Assembly: GCA_963576565.1 (NCBI GenBank) | Contig: OY755039.1 | Location: forward strand, 27,976,602-28,040,601 | DNA: 64,000 nucleotides | Direction of reading: 5' to 3' | Origin: Aspidapion aeneum | Taxonomy: Eukaryota > Arthropoda > Insecta > Coleoptera > Brentidae | In this document: piece after piece, positions 10,375-21,032 of the stretch | Numbering within the stretch: position 1 is the first letter of the stretch | How the letters are laid out: each line of letters starts with the position of its first letter | Notes under the pieces: generated by a model | Databases searched by the model: none | What the model saw: only the letters and a program-made list of their open reading frames with translations | Told to the model about the DNA's origin: nothing | Made by a program: the position numbers and the translations under genes

Positions 10375-10930
10375 TATAAGTATTTTAAAAACGTACCTTT
10401 TAGGTACGCCAAAGTGAGGGACCTACTAAACCTAAAAAATACATTTTCAAAACGTCTTCCCTAGCGCGTTTTTAAAACGTCACTTTTGGGACGTTTTGAA
10501 AACGTACCTTTTAGGTACGCCAAAGTTGGGGCCCTAGGAAACCTAAAAAGTACATTTTCAAAACGTAGTTTTTAGGTGCGCCAAAGTTAGGACCTTAGAG
10601 AGTTCTAAGAAGTATATTTTAAAAACGTACTATTTAGGTACTCAAAAGGGCCCTAAGGTACCTAAAAAGTACATTTTAAAAACGTACTTTTTAGATGCGG
10701 AAAACCTAAAGGGACCTATAAAGTACATTTTAAAAACGTTCTGACTTACATGTTTTTAAAACGTTCTTTTTGAGACGTTTTAAAAATGTACTCTTTATAG
10801 GTACTGAAATATTATGGACATACATAGACGTAAAAGGTATGTTTTAAAAACGCCCAAAGTGGACGTTTTTTATACGTTTCATTTTGAACGTTTTAAAAAC
10901 GTTATTTTTAGGTATGTAGACGTTGGGACC
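10375..10930. repeat. Degenerate long-period AACGTAC/GTACGCC repeat
   Basis: Loosely periodic units contain AAAACGTAC, TTTTAGGTACGCCAAAG, GGGACCTA and AAAAAGTACATTTT. They share the TTTTAAAACGT core with the 22-bp satellite to the left and may be its diverged, higher-order extension. The units are inverted as well as direct. Confidence 0.6.
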
Positions 10931-11660
10931 TAAAAAGTACTAGGGCTATAGAGGTTTTTAGAAGTCTGTGCTTAGAGGCCTACGTGAAGGTTATATTATT
11001 CTGCCAATTTGACTCCCGGTTGAAAGCCCTTACCTTTGGGATTAGAATTCTACTTGTTGAACCTCTGCCAAACTTACACAAAATATAAGATGGTATGGCC
11101 GGCTAGAAAACATTTTCATTTGTAAACCGATCTTTTTTTAAATAACTTTTTTTTTTACTCACAGTGCACTTTCTTTCAATCACTCCCCCAGTCAAATAAA
11201 GAAAAAGCCTCCAACCAAATACACATAAATATGCTGGCTGAATTTTTTGTATACTTATTACCTTACATCTGGCACGCATCTCCATATGAGGAGTGACTTA
11301 TTATAATGAATTATGTCACCCAAAACCAATTTCTCAATAATGACTAAAAACCGTTTAGAGCTAAATACAAGGACGTTTAGGAGAATGAGTGTAGTAAATT
11401 GAATGGGTCTATAAAATGATCTCGTTTAGATCAACCTCATAGTAAGCTTCCAGAAAAAGAAGAAAAAGTATTGGACAAAAAGTTTTTTGCTGCATCACAT
11501 TGTACAAAAATGATTTTGATGCGTTTTTGCTACCCAAAATTTCTTAAAATAATAGAAAGTGGAAAATTAAACTTAGTTATAAATTATAAATAAAAATTGG
11601 AATTAAAAAAACTGTATTTATTAATAATTTTACAAACGCTGTGTCGATTCATAATGTTTT
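10931..11660. other. No gene seen
   Basis: Unclassified intronic DNA. The small open frame at 11103-11285 (minus) shows no recognised domain. Confidence 0.4.
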
Positions 11661-11993
11661 TAAATATTATGGCTTAGTTGGACATAATGCGTTTTGCTGT
11701 GACTGCTTAATTTTACCACGGATCCCTTTTGTTAGGTGTATGACCTAATTTTACGTTTAGATTACTATATGACTTCATGTGATGCATTCTGTGGATTCTT
11801 ACGCATACATTATATTTTTAAGATACCAAAACCACATCAAACCCAGTTTTGTCCAAATTTGGACATAATGCGTTTTAATAAGTCATTCCTCATATTATAT
11901 TCTCCCTTAAAATCCTTCTTGAGCTTTGCTAGATATAAAGCCCCAAATGTTTCAAAAATCAGTTTTTGCGATTTTCTTGAAAACAAATAACTT
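11660..11993. repeat. Fragment of the fold-back family seen at 25650-27215
   Basis: The end at about 11898-11990 contains AAAATCCTTCTTGAGC, GCTAGATATAA and GGCCCC(A)-like strings shared with the left arm at 25700-25815. It stops exactly where a CAGTGGCGG hAT terminus begins at 11994, suggesting interruption by that element. Confidence 0.55.
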
Positions 11994-12585
11994 CAGTGGC
12001 GGCTCTTGAATTTTTGAACATTTGTTTTATTTATTTTTGTTCTTGAATCGGTAGGAATTAAATATTTGACTAAAAAGTATTAATTTATTTAAAGAAACAT
12101 TAACACAACAATTTATTGAAAAATCTGCGCAAAAACTATGGTTTAGTTATATTTTATTGACTAGATTTGCAATTTTTCTCTTGCAGACTAAATTTGGTAA
12201 AGCTTATTATTTTTTATATTTCAAATAGTCGATGCCAACAGCGTACAAAGAAAACATATATACGTTGATGGTGCCACGGGCCATAACATAATTATGGCGG
12301 CCCTCGATTAATCTGTGCTTATTTAAAATTCCAGGCCTATAGCCCAAATGAATTGAAACTTTCACCGACGTTGCCGTTCTTTTACGTGCTTGATTTCCGT
12401 ATGTTTTATAGACAAAGAGGGATAATCGTAATCCGCAATGGGCGTCGGTCGGCTCTGACCGGGAAGACAGCATAAGAAACGTTCATCTGAGTGCATATTC
12501 TGTGCACTGTATAATTTAGTAGCAATATGTTATGCGAAAAAGAGAAAGAAAGGACGATATGTCTATGGAATTCGACAGTACACAG
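11994..12585. mobile_element. Left part of a hAT-like element (CAGTGGCGGCTC end)
   Basis: Begins CAGTGGCGGCTCTTGA. Its distal part (AAGAAAGGACGATATGTCTATGGAATTC) resembles 47495-47540 inside the complete hAT element 47206-48389, so they are related families. It is interrupted at 12586 by another hAT element. No matching right end was found. Confidence 0.55.
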
Positions 12586-14579
12586 CAGTGACGGCTCGTG
12601 ACTTCTAAAACTGATGAGGCACCAAGGCCAAAAATGAAAAAAAAATCCTTCATGAAATGGGAATAAATGATCAAATGCAATGTGTATTTTTTTCCAATTT
12701 TCCCTTTCCATGATTGTCGAAAAATGTTATTTTGTACAAAGATAATAAATGTACTTAGGTACTCACTTTAAATCTAAAAACAAAAATTACAGTTTGTAAA
12801 CAAGCGGTATTCTTCTTTCTTTTAACATTACAAACTTTTATCAATTACAGTCGAACCTCTATAACTCGAACTTAAAGGGACAACCAAAACAGGTCGAGTT
12901 GTGGAGAGTTCAAGTTATAGAAATTCGAGTTAAAGAGGTTAAAATCCATATAAAAAGTGCAGGGACCACTTAAAATGTTCGAGTTATAGAGAGGTTCGAG
13001 TTTTGTCATTTTCATACAAAGTCTGTAAAAGTTCTTTTTCTGTGGAAAAAATTGCCAGCGCGGAAAGTTTATAAAGTTTATCTTGTGTCATTTTTGATCG
13101 TAACTGGAATAGTTAAAACAATATTACAAAGTTTTTTAGTAAAAATTTCACATAGATTTAACTTTTAGGCACTTAAAATGTTAGTCTTTATAAATTACTG
13201 ATAATTCATTTTTTAATGTGTCTATATCAAACTTTTTTTATATACATTTTCTAAACTATCAATACATTTTTTGGGAAAATTTTTCGAGTATTCATCGAAC
13301 TTCGAGATGTGTAGTAATGCAACAAATTCTAATTTTTTAAAATCTTTAATCCTTGTTTGTAACTCAAAAGTTATATTATCCAAAATTTAGTAATATAATA
13401 AATTATATTCTTTAAAAATAGTTTCCTCAGAATTTTTAAGGACAATTGGAGCTCCTGCTACATTTTTAGTTTTCTCGAATATATCTTCAAAAACTTCATA
13501 TTTATCTTGTAATCTTGAACAGCATATTTTAATTTGAGTAATGCACATATTTACATCTACGTTAACTTGTTGCAAAAATTGATACAGGATATTTTAATAG
13601 TAGTAAATATCTTAAAAATTAAAATCAAAAAAAGGAATTTAAAACTTTCAGTTTTTGAGAAAACCTTGTGCCATAAGTGTAGGCTCTGAATTTGAAGCTT
13701 CGAGAAAACTCCTTGCCACTTTTTTTTGTCTAGACTAGAAAATATTTAAGTCTGGCGTTGGTCTACTATTTTTCAAGATTTCCGTCTTTTCAAAATTACT
13801 GCGGCGTTGAAATGGTATATTTTTTTAATAAAAATACAGCATAAGCAAAGTTTTAATAAAAGCTCAAAACAATGACTAAATAGGTAATCGGTTGGCGAAT
13901 GACTCAAAACAGGTGGCGGGTGTTACATAATTTGCATGGATGCGACAAAATCTTACCATCGATTTATTTAATTGATAGATTCGCATTATAGAGTTTTTAG
14001 TCTTCGAACGACCTCAATAATTTTTGGCCACGTAATGTGGACCAGACGCGATATGACCACCCGCAGCGTAAGAGAAGTGGAGCTGCCCGCCGCCTCATGG
14101 AAACCCAAAATTTTGCGAATTCTAAAGCCAAGTTTATGCAGGGAAAAATATTTTTTTGAAATATTTTATTATTTCATATTATATTGTTAAAAGCATTCCA
14201 GTAAAACAAAAAACTGGGTTTTGTGCTTTAAATTATGTAAGACCAGCGTGGCATGCTGATGCACACAAATTCATCACTTTTTTAATCGCCTCACCTAATG
14301 CAGTCAAGCGCGCGAGTCAGAAGAGTTCGGTCAGTCCGCTAGGGCAATGTTTAAACGACTTTTAAATCAACGGCTAGGGCCAATATGTTATGGCGCGAGT
14401 TGCGAATGACGATTCAGTTAATTTATTCATTTTATGTTGTAGGTTCCTTTTTATCTGGGGATTTAATGAAAAAACACACAAGTTTAAGTTGCAGAGGGCG
14501 AAAAGCTTGATAAATAATTTAAAATTTACTTTATTTTTTTTAAGTTGGTGAGCTTGCCTCATCTGACGAGCCGCCACTG
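12586..14579. mobile_element. 1.99-kb non-autonomous hAT element
   Basis: Left end CAGTGACGGCTCGTGA with ATGAGGC nearby; right end GCCTCATCTGACGAGCCGCCACTG as inverted repeat. Flanked by 8-bp duplications GTACACAG (12578-12585) and GAACACAG (14580-14587), with one mismatch. It sits inside an older hAT-related element. I see no transposase open frame. Confidence 0.8.
12848..13000. mobile_element. pogo/Tigger-like MITE, nested
   Basis: Left end CAGTCGAACCTCTATAACTC after TA. The right end contains the inverse (GAGTTATAGAGAGGTTCGAG), and the middle has more GAGTT(A/C)-type inverted pieces. The TIR style and TA target fit pogo-like MITEs. A solo right end of the same type (GAGGTTCGACTGTA) is at about 60990-61003. 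Confidence 0.6.
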
Positions 14580-14587
14580 GAACACAG

Positions 14588-15768
14588 AATTGGGGCCCTG
14601 GTTATAAAGCAACACAAATTATTGGTGGCCTATATAACAAGAGTTAAGCTCGAATGCAGAATAATAGAACATGAATACCGATATAGCTAATAATAGTTTT
14701 GATCATACATTATTAAATTGTTTATTACAGACTTTTATTCTGGGAGGTCATTGACCAAATTACCTTATGGAGGGGCCACCACTGCTTAAATTTGTCAAAA
14801 AAACTTAGAAGAGAAAAATTACTCGAAAATATGTGATGTATACTTTAAAATAAAGAAAAAACTAAAATTGAAAGCCTATACATATTTTTAAAAACAAAAA
14901 TAATTATATAAAGGTGTCTCTAAGTACTCCTAAAAAAATTTCGTAGTTTTTTAAGCATAGCTTACAGAACCGTCAGGTATTCTATCAAAAGCAAAAAAAA
15001 ATATGTTATTATTTTGCCAAAGGTCATGATTCAAAAAAAAAATTAGGTTTACAAAAGGCGATTTGTAAATAAAAATGTTGTACTTTTTTTAATGTTTAAG
15101 CCGCCATTTTGTAATTGTTTTATCACGAGCCCAAAATTAACCAGGATCTCTAAGTGACTATATGATGAATATGGGGTGTTTAAGATGGCTTGGCACTAAA
15201 GTAATATTGCAAGCTTGTAACTATGCAATTAAAATTACAATTTAATTTCCTTGTAATAGCTGGCAATAATTTTAAAATAAATTATATTTTATATATTTGC
15301 AACATTTAGCATTTGACGGTAAAAAACACCTAGTCGATCACCTTGGTGGAGATATTCTCTATTTATAATCTAAAATTGGTCTATACAGATGCAATCAACT
15401 TAATAGTTTTTACATTTTTTGTTGTTGAAGACAAGCTAGTTAAGTACTTATTTTTAATTAAAACAAAAATTATTGTTAAGTGTTTATATAAAATTTGCCA
15501 CGGAACTTTTTAAAAAATGTGAAAAATTGATATATCCTTCAAATAGTCATTGAAAATGTAATTCGCTGCTAATATAATCATAATTTAGAAAAATCTTGTT
15601 ATTTATTATTAAATTAATAATATTAATATAAAACTAACAACAAATGCGTAACCCTGATGTTATTGATTGAAGAAATCATCAAAGATAAACAGAGAGTTTG
15701 GTGTAATATTCCGTAGATTTCATGTAAACATATTTCACTTCCGGCTACCAATTTGAAATTTTGCACCA
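14588..15768. other. No gene seen
   Basis: AT-rich intronic DNA with no exon, TIR pair or tandem array that I could support. Confidence 0.4.
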
Positions 15769-16057
15769 CAGTGGCGGATCCAGGATTTCGAGGGGGGAGG
15801 GGCCCAGAAGGATGCAAAAACCAGAATATATATTTTCCACGTTGCTTTTATTAAGTCTTGGGTCAGAAATAAAAAATTGACAGAGGACATGCGCCGCAGG
15901 TGAAAATTTTTGGAATAATAAGTTTAAGGGTAAATTTTGTTAAAAATTGCGGTTAATGCAGTGGAATTTTTGGCCTCCAGCTAAAAAAAGTTTCATGTCA
16001 GGAAGAGGGGGGGGGGGTACCCGGGCTTCTCCGCCTCCCCCTTTGGATCCGCCACTG
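15769..16057. mobile_element. MITE with CAGTGGCGGATCC ends
   Basis: Starts CAGTGGCGGATCCAGGATTT and ends GGATCCGCCACTG, with G-rich then C-rich subterminal blocks. The ends match the 220-bp element at 51884-52103, which has a hAT-like 8-bp duplication. Here no clear duplication remains. The overlapping proline-rich open frames are artefacts of G/C runs. Confidence 0.7.
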
Positions 16058-16264
16058 GCCACGCTTGTCCATATACTCAGACACAATAAAATCGCTGGGA
16101 GACACTCGATCAGGGTCACTGCACCCCCCACCCACCAATTACGTATCATTGTATTTATTACAAAAAGATAGAAATATCTGCATTACGGCTGGCTATCTTG
16201 TGATACAACATACAACTTTTTTCTTGGACAGGTTCGTACCTATGATGACATCATTAGTGTTCAA

Positions 16265-16620
16265 ACAGTATGTATTTAAAATGAATGGATCCATGGCGGA
16301 TCTGATATTTTCCTAGCTAACCTATTAGCACACTTTAAGTGAACTCCATGATATATCAGCCTTAAAAACAGTACAGTAACAGTAGTTGTAAATATCTCAG
16401 AAACGAAAGCTCCTATAAAGTTTAATAATACAAATTATTGAGAAACATGTGATCTACTATATTCTGAAAACCGCATATTGATTAAAAATTTTAAAATTTT
16501 TGAGTGTTTAAATACTGTCATTAGCATAAATGGGTTTTGACCAAAATCTAATACCTATTTAATCTAGTGTCGAATATTATTTTACCTGATTTTAGGTTAA
16601 TTTTGGGCGAAAAATATAAA
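16265..16620 (-). repeat. Dispersed repeat R, uninterrupted copy
   Basis: Inverse copy of the repeat at 6778-7512. It runs through the point where the tRNA palindrome is inserted in the other copy, and so serves as the empty site. Confidence 0.75.
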
Positions 16621-16686
16621 TTAATTTAAGAGTAGGTAATTGGTAGAAAAAAAAGTTGTGATTATTTACCTGCACACTTAATTTAA

Positions 16687-18010
16687 GCTCTATGAAAAAT
16701 TATTGCTTAAAAGAATAAAACCCATCATAGAAAGACAAGAAATTATTCCATCTCATCAATTTGGTTTTCGAGACAAGCATTCCACGATAGATCAAGTACA
16801 CAGAATTACTAATATAATAGAAAAAGCACTAGAAGAGGGAAAAGTTTGTTCTGCAGTTTTTCTAGATGTAGCACAAGCATTTGACAAAGTGTGGCATGAA
16901 GGCCTTAATTTTAAACTAAAACGGTTTCTGCCAAAACAATATTCGGATATTTTGGAATCATACATATCTGATAGACATTTTAGAGTAAAACAGGAAGACT
17001 CATACTCAAATTTAAGAGAAATTCAAGCAGGCGTGCCCCAGGGTAGCGTACTAGGCCCTTATCTATACTTATAATTCACTTGTGATATCCCAAAGCCAGA
17101 AAATTGTCACTTAGCAACATTTGCCGATGATACTGGTTTATTGACGGTAGAAAAATCTATTGAAAAATGCATAGAAAAACTTCAGGATGCAGTCACCCAA
17201 GTTCACAGTTGGACCACAAAATGGCGAATAAAATTAAATGAAACCAAATCAATTCATGTTGATTTTACAAACAAAAATATAAATCACATACAAATAACAA
17301 TTAACAACATTCCAGTACCATATTCGAATCAGGCAAAATATCTAGGTATGACACTTGATGCCAAATTGCGCTGGAAAGCACATGTTAAGAAAAAAAAGGA
17401 AGAACTTGAGATAAGGTATAGAAAAATGAACTGGCTAATTGGAAGGAAGTCCAATTTAACAATTCATAATAAGTTACTGCTTTATAGACAAATACTGAAA
17501 CCAGTATGGACATATGGTATTCAACTATGGGGTTGTGCTAAAGAGAGTAACATTCTAGTTGTACAGAGATTTCAAAATAAAGTATTAAGAAACATTGTGA
17601 ATGCACCTTGGTACGTTCGAAATAGTGACCTTCATCGAGATCTAAAAATCGAAACTGTAGCAGAGACTATAAAAAAGTACGCAAAAAGCCATGAAGATAG
17701 ACTCCATCGGCATGTGAATGTGGAAGCAATTCAGCTTCTAGACAATACTATGCTAGTTCGAAGACTAAAAAGAGTGAAGCCGTTTGAGCTAGTAAACTAA
17801 GTGAATTACACATAAAACAAAATAATGCTATAAACACAACACAATTGTGAGTTACAGACTAAACAAAGCGGGGAGAACTGTTGAGTGAACCCTAAGTTTA
17901 AATCTGACTTTTCTAGTAAATTAAGTTAAAACAAAATTGCTAATTAGTCTTACTGACTAGATTGTAATAAAAAAAAACACAGTGTGTTTGACAAATAAAA
18001 AAAAAAAAAA
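16687..18010 (+). mobile_element. 5'-truncated Jockey-clade LINE with target duplication
   Basis: Ends in a poly(A) run (17995-18010) and is flanked by the 11-bp duplication ACTTAATTTAA (16676-16686 and 18011-18021). The 5' end begins inside the reverse transcriptase domain, as expected for aborted target-primed reverse transcription. Confidence 0.92.
16688..17800 (+). pseudogene. Jockey-type reverse transcriptase, partial
   Basis: The frame reads YEKLLLKR at the truncated 5' end, then HQFGFRDKHST, FLDVAQAFDKVWHEG (motif A, catalytic Asp), GVPQGSVLGP (motif B), FADDT (motif C, the catalytic DD pair), KYLGMTLDAKLRWKAHV and the C-terminal YGIQLWGCA and VNAPWYVRNSDLH blocks typical of Jockey elements. 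A stop codon after GPYLYL (17072-17074) splits an otherwise continuous frame, and the endonuclease and ORF1 are missing. Little decay suggests a fairly recent insertion. The enzyme would copy element RNA at nicked DNA; this copy is dead. Confidence 0.92.
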
Positions 18011-18021
18011 ACTTAATTTAA

Positions 18022-18199
18022 AATAGCCTAAATATAAATTAGAATGGGTGCACCCGGGTCCGTATGGTGTCCGGAGATAAGGGTAGCACCAAGGTAACTA
18101 AAGGGGCCCCGACCCATGGGTAAACGGGTAGTCTGGTAATGGACGCGCATTGACCAGTATGTAAAAAATTAAAACTCACACAAGATAACATCTATGGTA
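18022..18199. other. Unexplained GC-rich island after LINE
   Basis: About 18045-18150 is unusually GC-rich for the window, with GGTGCACCCGGGTCC, GGGGCCCC and CCATGGG. It is not coding in any frame I can support and matches no other part of the window. It may be a piece of an unlisted transposon. Confidence 0.35.
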
Positions 18200-18558
18200 A
18201 AGGGGATGTGTTAATCTGGACTGGTATTCTCATAAATTGGCTTAAAAACGTTACGTTTTGAAAACGCTAAGCGAAACGCACAGCACCCTTCTCGCATGGC
18301 ATTTGCGCTGACCGCACGAATTTGGTATTCACGTTGGTAAACGCGCCCTTAGGATGGAACTCGCTAAGTATCCTTTAAATTCTCGCTTTTTGTTCATGTT
18401 TTTTGACATTTGTGGCATACATTAGAGATTATTTTACCCCAGTTAGTTATTTTTGTTATTTGTTGATAACAGCATCGAAAATCTAGAAATGGTTTAGATG
18501 TTGGGCTAGCGGTGTCTTAATATGATTGTAATGACCCCTACACTCCTAGGGTATAATA

Positions 18559-19265
18559 CGAGGGTGGATCAAATATAAACAAGCCTTTGTTTATAAACTA
18601 GTTATTTAGAAACATGACACAAAACAGAAATGTTTTCTACTTTTCTACACATTCCTCTTCTCGGTTAATACACTTTTTCCAACGGTTTGTCAGTTTCTTA
18701 ATACCGTTTTCATAAAAGGAAGCTGGGCGGGTATCTCACCAGTTGCGCACGAATGCCTCCACCTCTTCATTGGTCTGAAATTTCTCGCCTTCCAGTCCAT
18801 CTTTGAGGGGGCCAAACATATGAAAATCGCAAGGTAACAAATCTGGACTGTATGGAGGGTATTCCAGCACAGTCAGCTGCCGTATTAGGTCTAGCGTTTT
18901 CATCCAGGAGCAACACGTCTTGACCTGGTCGAGTAAGTTGCAGTAGTAAGCCGCGTCTATTGTTATTCGCTTGTGCAAAAAAACGACCAAGAAAACTCCT
19001 CTCCAGTCCCAGAAAACGGTCGCTAAAACTTTGCCTGCAGAAATGATGGTACGCGGACGACGTGGGTGACTCACGTTGTCGACACGCTCACGGCCGTCGT
19101 TAATTTTTTTGCACCAAGTTTTTACAGGTACCCACGAAAGCGTCTTATTTCCGAACTGTGCTCGTAATCTACAGGGTACCTTTACATATAGAAGTGTAGA
19201 AAACCTTCCAGACAGCTTTTTAGAGCTTCTTTTGTACCTCTATTTTGTACAAGTTGGAAATAAAT
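18559..19265 (-). mobile_element. mariner remnant 1, truncated
   Basis: The intact 3' TIR starts CGAGGGTGGATC after a TA. The other end is lost at about 19265, where a TAC microsatellite begins. It matches the mariner at 36799-38719. Confidence 0.88.
18736..19265 (-). pseudogene. mariner transposase remnant 1
   Basis: On the minus strand, pieces in order are the N-terminal helix-turn-helix tail (KTWCK-INDGRERV..VSHPRRPRT), then directly SAGKVLATVFWDWRGVFLV..NLLDQVK, then EYPPYSPDLLPCDFHMFGPLKDGL. Family knowledge says the first catalytic Asp block (GDE) lies between RRPRT and SAGKV; it is deleted. The HDNARP block holding the second Asp is also missing. The last Asp (CDFH) remains. It is a non-functional relic of the SETMAR-like mariner type. 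Confidence 0.85.
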
Positions 19266-19285
19266 AGTACTACTACTACTACTAG
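19266..19285. repeat. (TAC)n microsatellite
   Basis: TAGTACTACTACTACTACTAG directly abuts the truncated mariner end. Similar TAC/TAG runs lie at about 34424-34440 and 49228-49243, near LINE 3' ends, so this run may mark a lost LINE tail. Confidence 0.75.
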
Positions 19286-20009
19286 AGGGGAGAGAAATAC
19301 AGTAAATCTTCATTCGCAAACTCCTTAAAATCCTTCATTTCTACCTTGAAGAATAAGAAAGTTAGCTATTTTGTTACCTTATTATACTTACCGTATAGGC
19401 TGAAGGCCTCCTTTAACTTCTATAAGTACAAAATTGGTCAAAAAAATTAATAACTCTGTGCATAATACTTTTTAATAGGTTTGAATTTTTTTAAAAACGC
19501 CAAGCGATTTCTAAAAACAGATGCCAATTGGTAGGTGTTTTTAAACACGGTTACCGTTTTAAAAATATGCTCAGCGCAATCGTACTTGAATACCATTTTT
19601 GCACTTTTGGTCAAGTGCTTAGCGAATTTGACGTCATAAAATGGTGAGCGTCTAAAAAACGCTATGCGTTTTTCATTACAAGAATACCTGTCCTGGTGAT
19701 TCTCTGACACATCGGACAGGGTATATGGAGTCCCTATTTGGAGCTACCAGCTAATGCGGGCACATTGTGGCTCTCTGTACGCTGTTGATTATGTCAAAAG
19801 GTTTTTGACCCATCAGTGGTTTAAGGCTACAACCATAGCATTATGTGGTATATCATGATCACTAAGTTTCTGGATAAAATATAATTGAAGTCTATACTAG
19901 ATAGTATTTAAATTATTATCTGAGTCGAACACAGTAGGTACGTGGTGCACAACGGGCCCAGAAAGGCGGTCTAGGTGCCAGGTTAGACACTTAAACGGGT
20001 GCTAACCGC

Positions 20010-20555
20010 CACCGGGAGGGGGCCTTCGGGGCCCGGGCCCCCCAAGCCTAATGATTTTTTAGATATTTTTCAAATGAATACAAAAATAGAATACACGGTA
20101 AAAAATTTTGTCTACAATAAAAACACGTACTTTTCTTGAATAAGTTGTTTTACCTTAAACAATTTGCTTTGAATTAAAATATTTCTTTTTAGTGCAACGC
20201 GACGTTTAATCTTGAAATGAGACTTTATTTTTCTTCAGTAAACTCCATTTTGTAACGAATCAAATTGTCTTCATATAAGTAATATTTTGTTTCCAGAGAA
20301 AACGGTGCCTTAGATTAATTCAGTTCCAGTTTATATAATAAAACAATTTCTGTTTCGCATTAAAATAAAGAGGCAAGACATTTTTTGTGCTATATCAATA
20401 AAATATTCTCTTGGTGAATAGGAAAGCACAAATTATTTTACTTCTAAGCAATTTGCTTTGATCTAAGAAATTTTTTTTTACCGTGTAGCATAAAATACGG
20501 CATCCTGGGGTCTCGAGCCCAGGGGCGCTTTCACCATATTGTGGCCCCTGGCACT
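20010..20555. mobile_element. G-family hAT-like MITE, interrupted
   Basis: Contains GGGGCCCGGGCCCCCCAAGCC, GATTTTTTAGATATTTTTCA and GCATAAAATACGGCATC, the layout of the copy at about 62685-62810. It is interrupted by the TA-flanked element 20094-20485. Confidence 0.65.
20094..20485. mobile_element. TA-target MITE with CACGGTAAAA ends
   Basis: Inverted ends CACGGTAAAAAATTTT and AAATTTTTTTTTACCGTG are flanked by TA on both sides (20092-20093, 20486-20487). The related G-family copy near 62780 reads AATAGCATAAAATACG without the insert, giving an empty site. The TA duplication suggests the Tc1/mariner superfamily. Confidence 0.82.
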
Positions 20556-21032
20556 TCTGATCTTAGGCCCTCTTTAAAATATAATAATTGTAAACCTTGC
20601 TTAGTTTGGGTTGGGCTTAGTTTAAAAATAGTTTGGAACACAAAACATCAACATTTTAAATCTTAATACCATAAACTTGATAAATAAAAATCGTTATTAT
20701 ACTGGCTGTGTTTGTTTTTTTGGACATTAATTAATTACTTCTTCAGTCACTTTCTTTAAACACGCCATGCTCTATTGTAAGTGCTCATCAGTAACAAACG
20801 GGATTTAATTAAACCAAGCTTTAAAAAAGTGCGTTCGCCACTATAGTTTCTTTAATTACGGTTGGTATAATTGTAAAATAGGTAATTTCTTCTTTGCAGG
20901 GCCCTGACCCATTAGATATTTTACCAAATGAAGATATTCTCCAGTTCACTGGCATCAATATCTGCATGGTATATTTCAGAATTTCAGCAAATTATATCTG
21001 CTTCAATGGCAGATTTTTATCAACCGAACCGA

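Larger units (their letters stand above)
18200..19725. mobile_element. Probable TIR element hosting a mariner
   Basis: Left GGGGATGTGTTAATCTGGAC and GGTATTCTCAT..AAACGCTAAGCG are mirrored on the right by GGTGATTCTCTGACACATC, AGAATACCTGTCC and CGCTATGCGTTTTTCAT. Both flanks are rich in AAACGC/GCGTTT. The mariner and a TAC microsatellite fill much of the interior. Boundaries are approximate. Confidence 0.4.

Noticed and set aside
10375..10930. Possible CRISPR-like array
   Set aside because: Units lack constant repeats with unique spacers; it is degenerate satellite DNA in a eukaryotic intron.
11994..14579. One single 2.6-kb hAT element
   Set aside because: The right end pairs in sequence and duplication with 12586, not 11994, so these are two elements, one nested in the other.
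15940..16171. Proline/glycine-rich open frames on both strands
   Set aside because: Caused by G/C runs near the end of a CAGTGGCGGATCC MITE.
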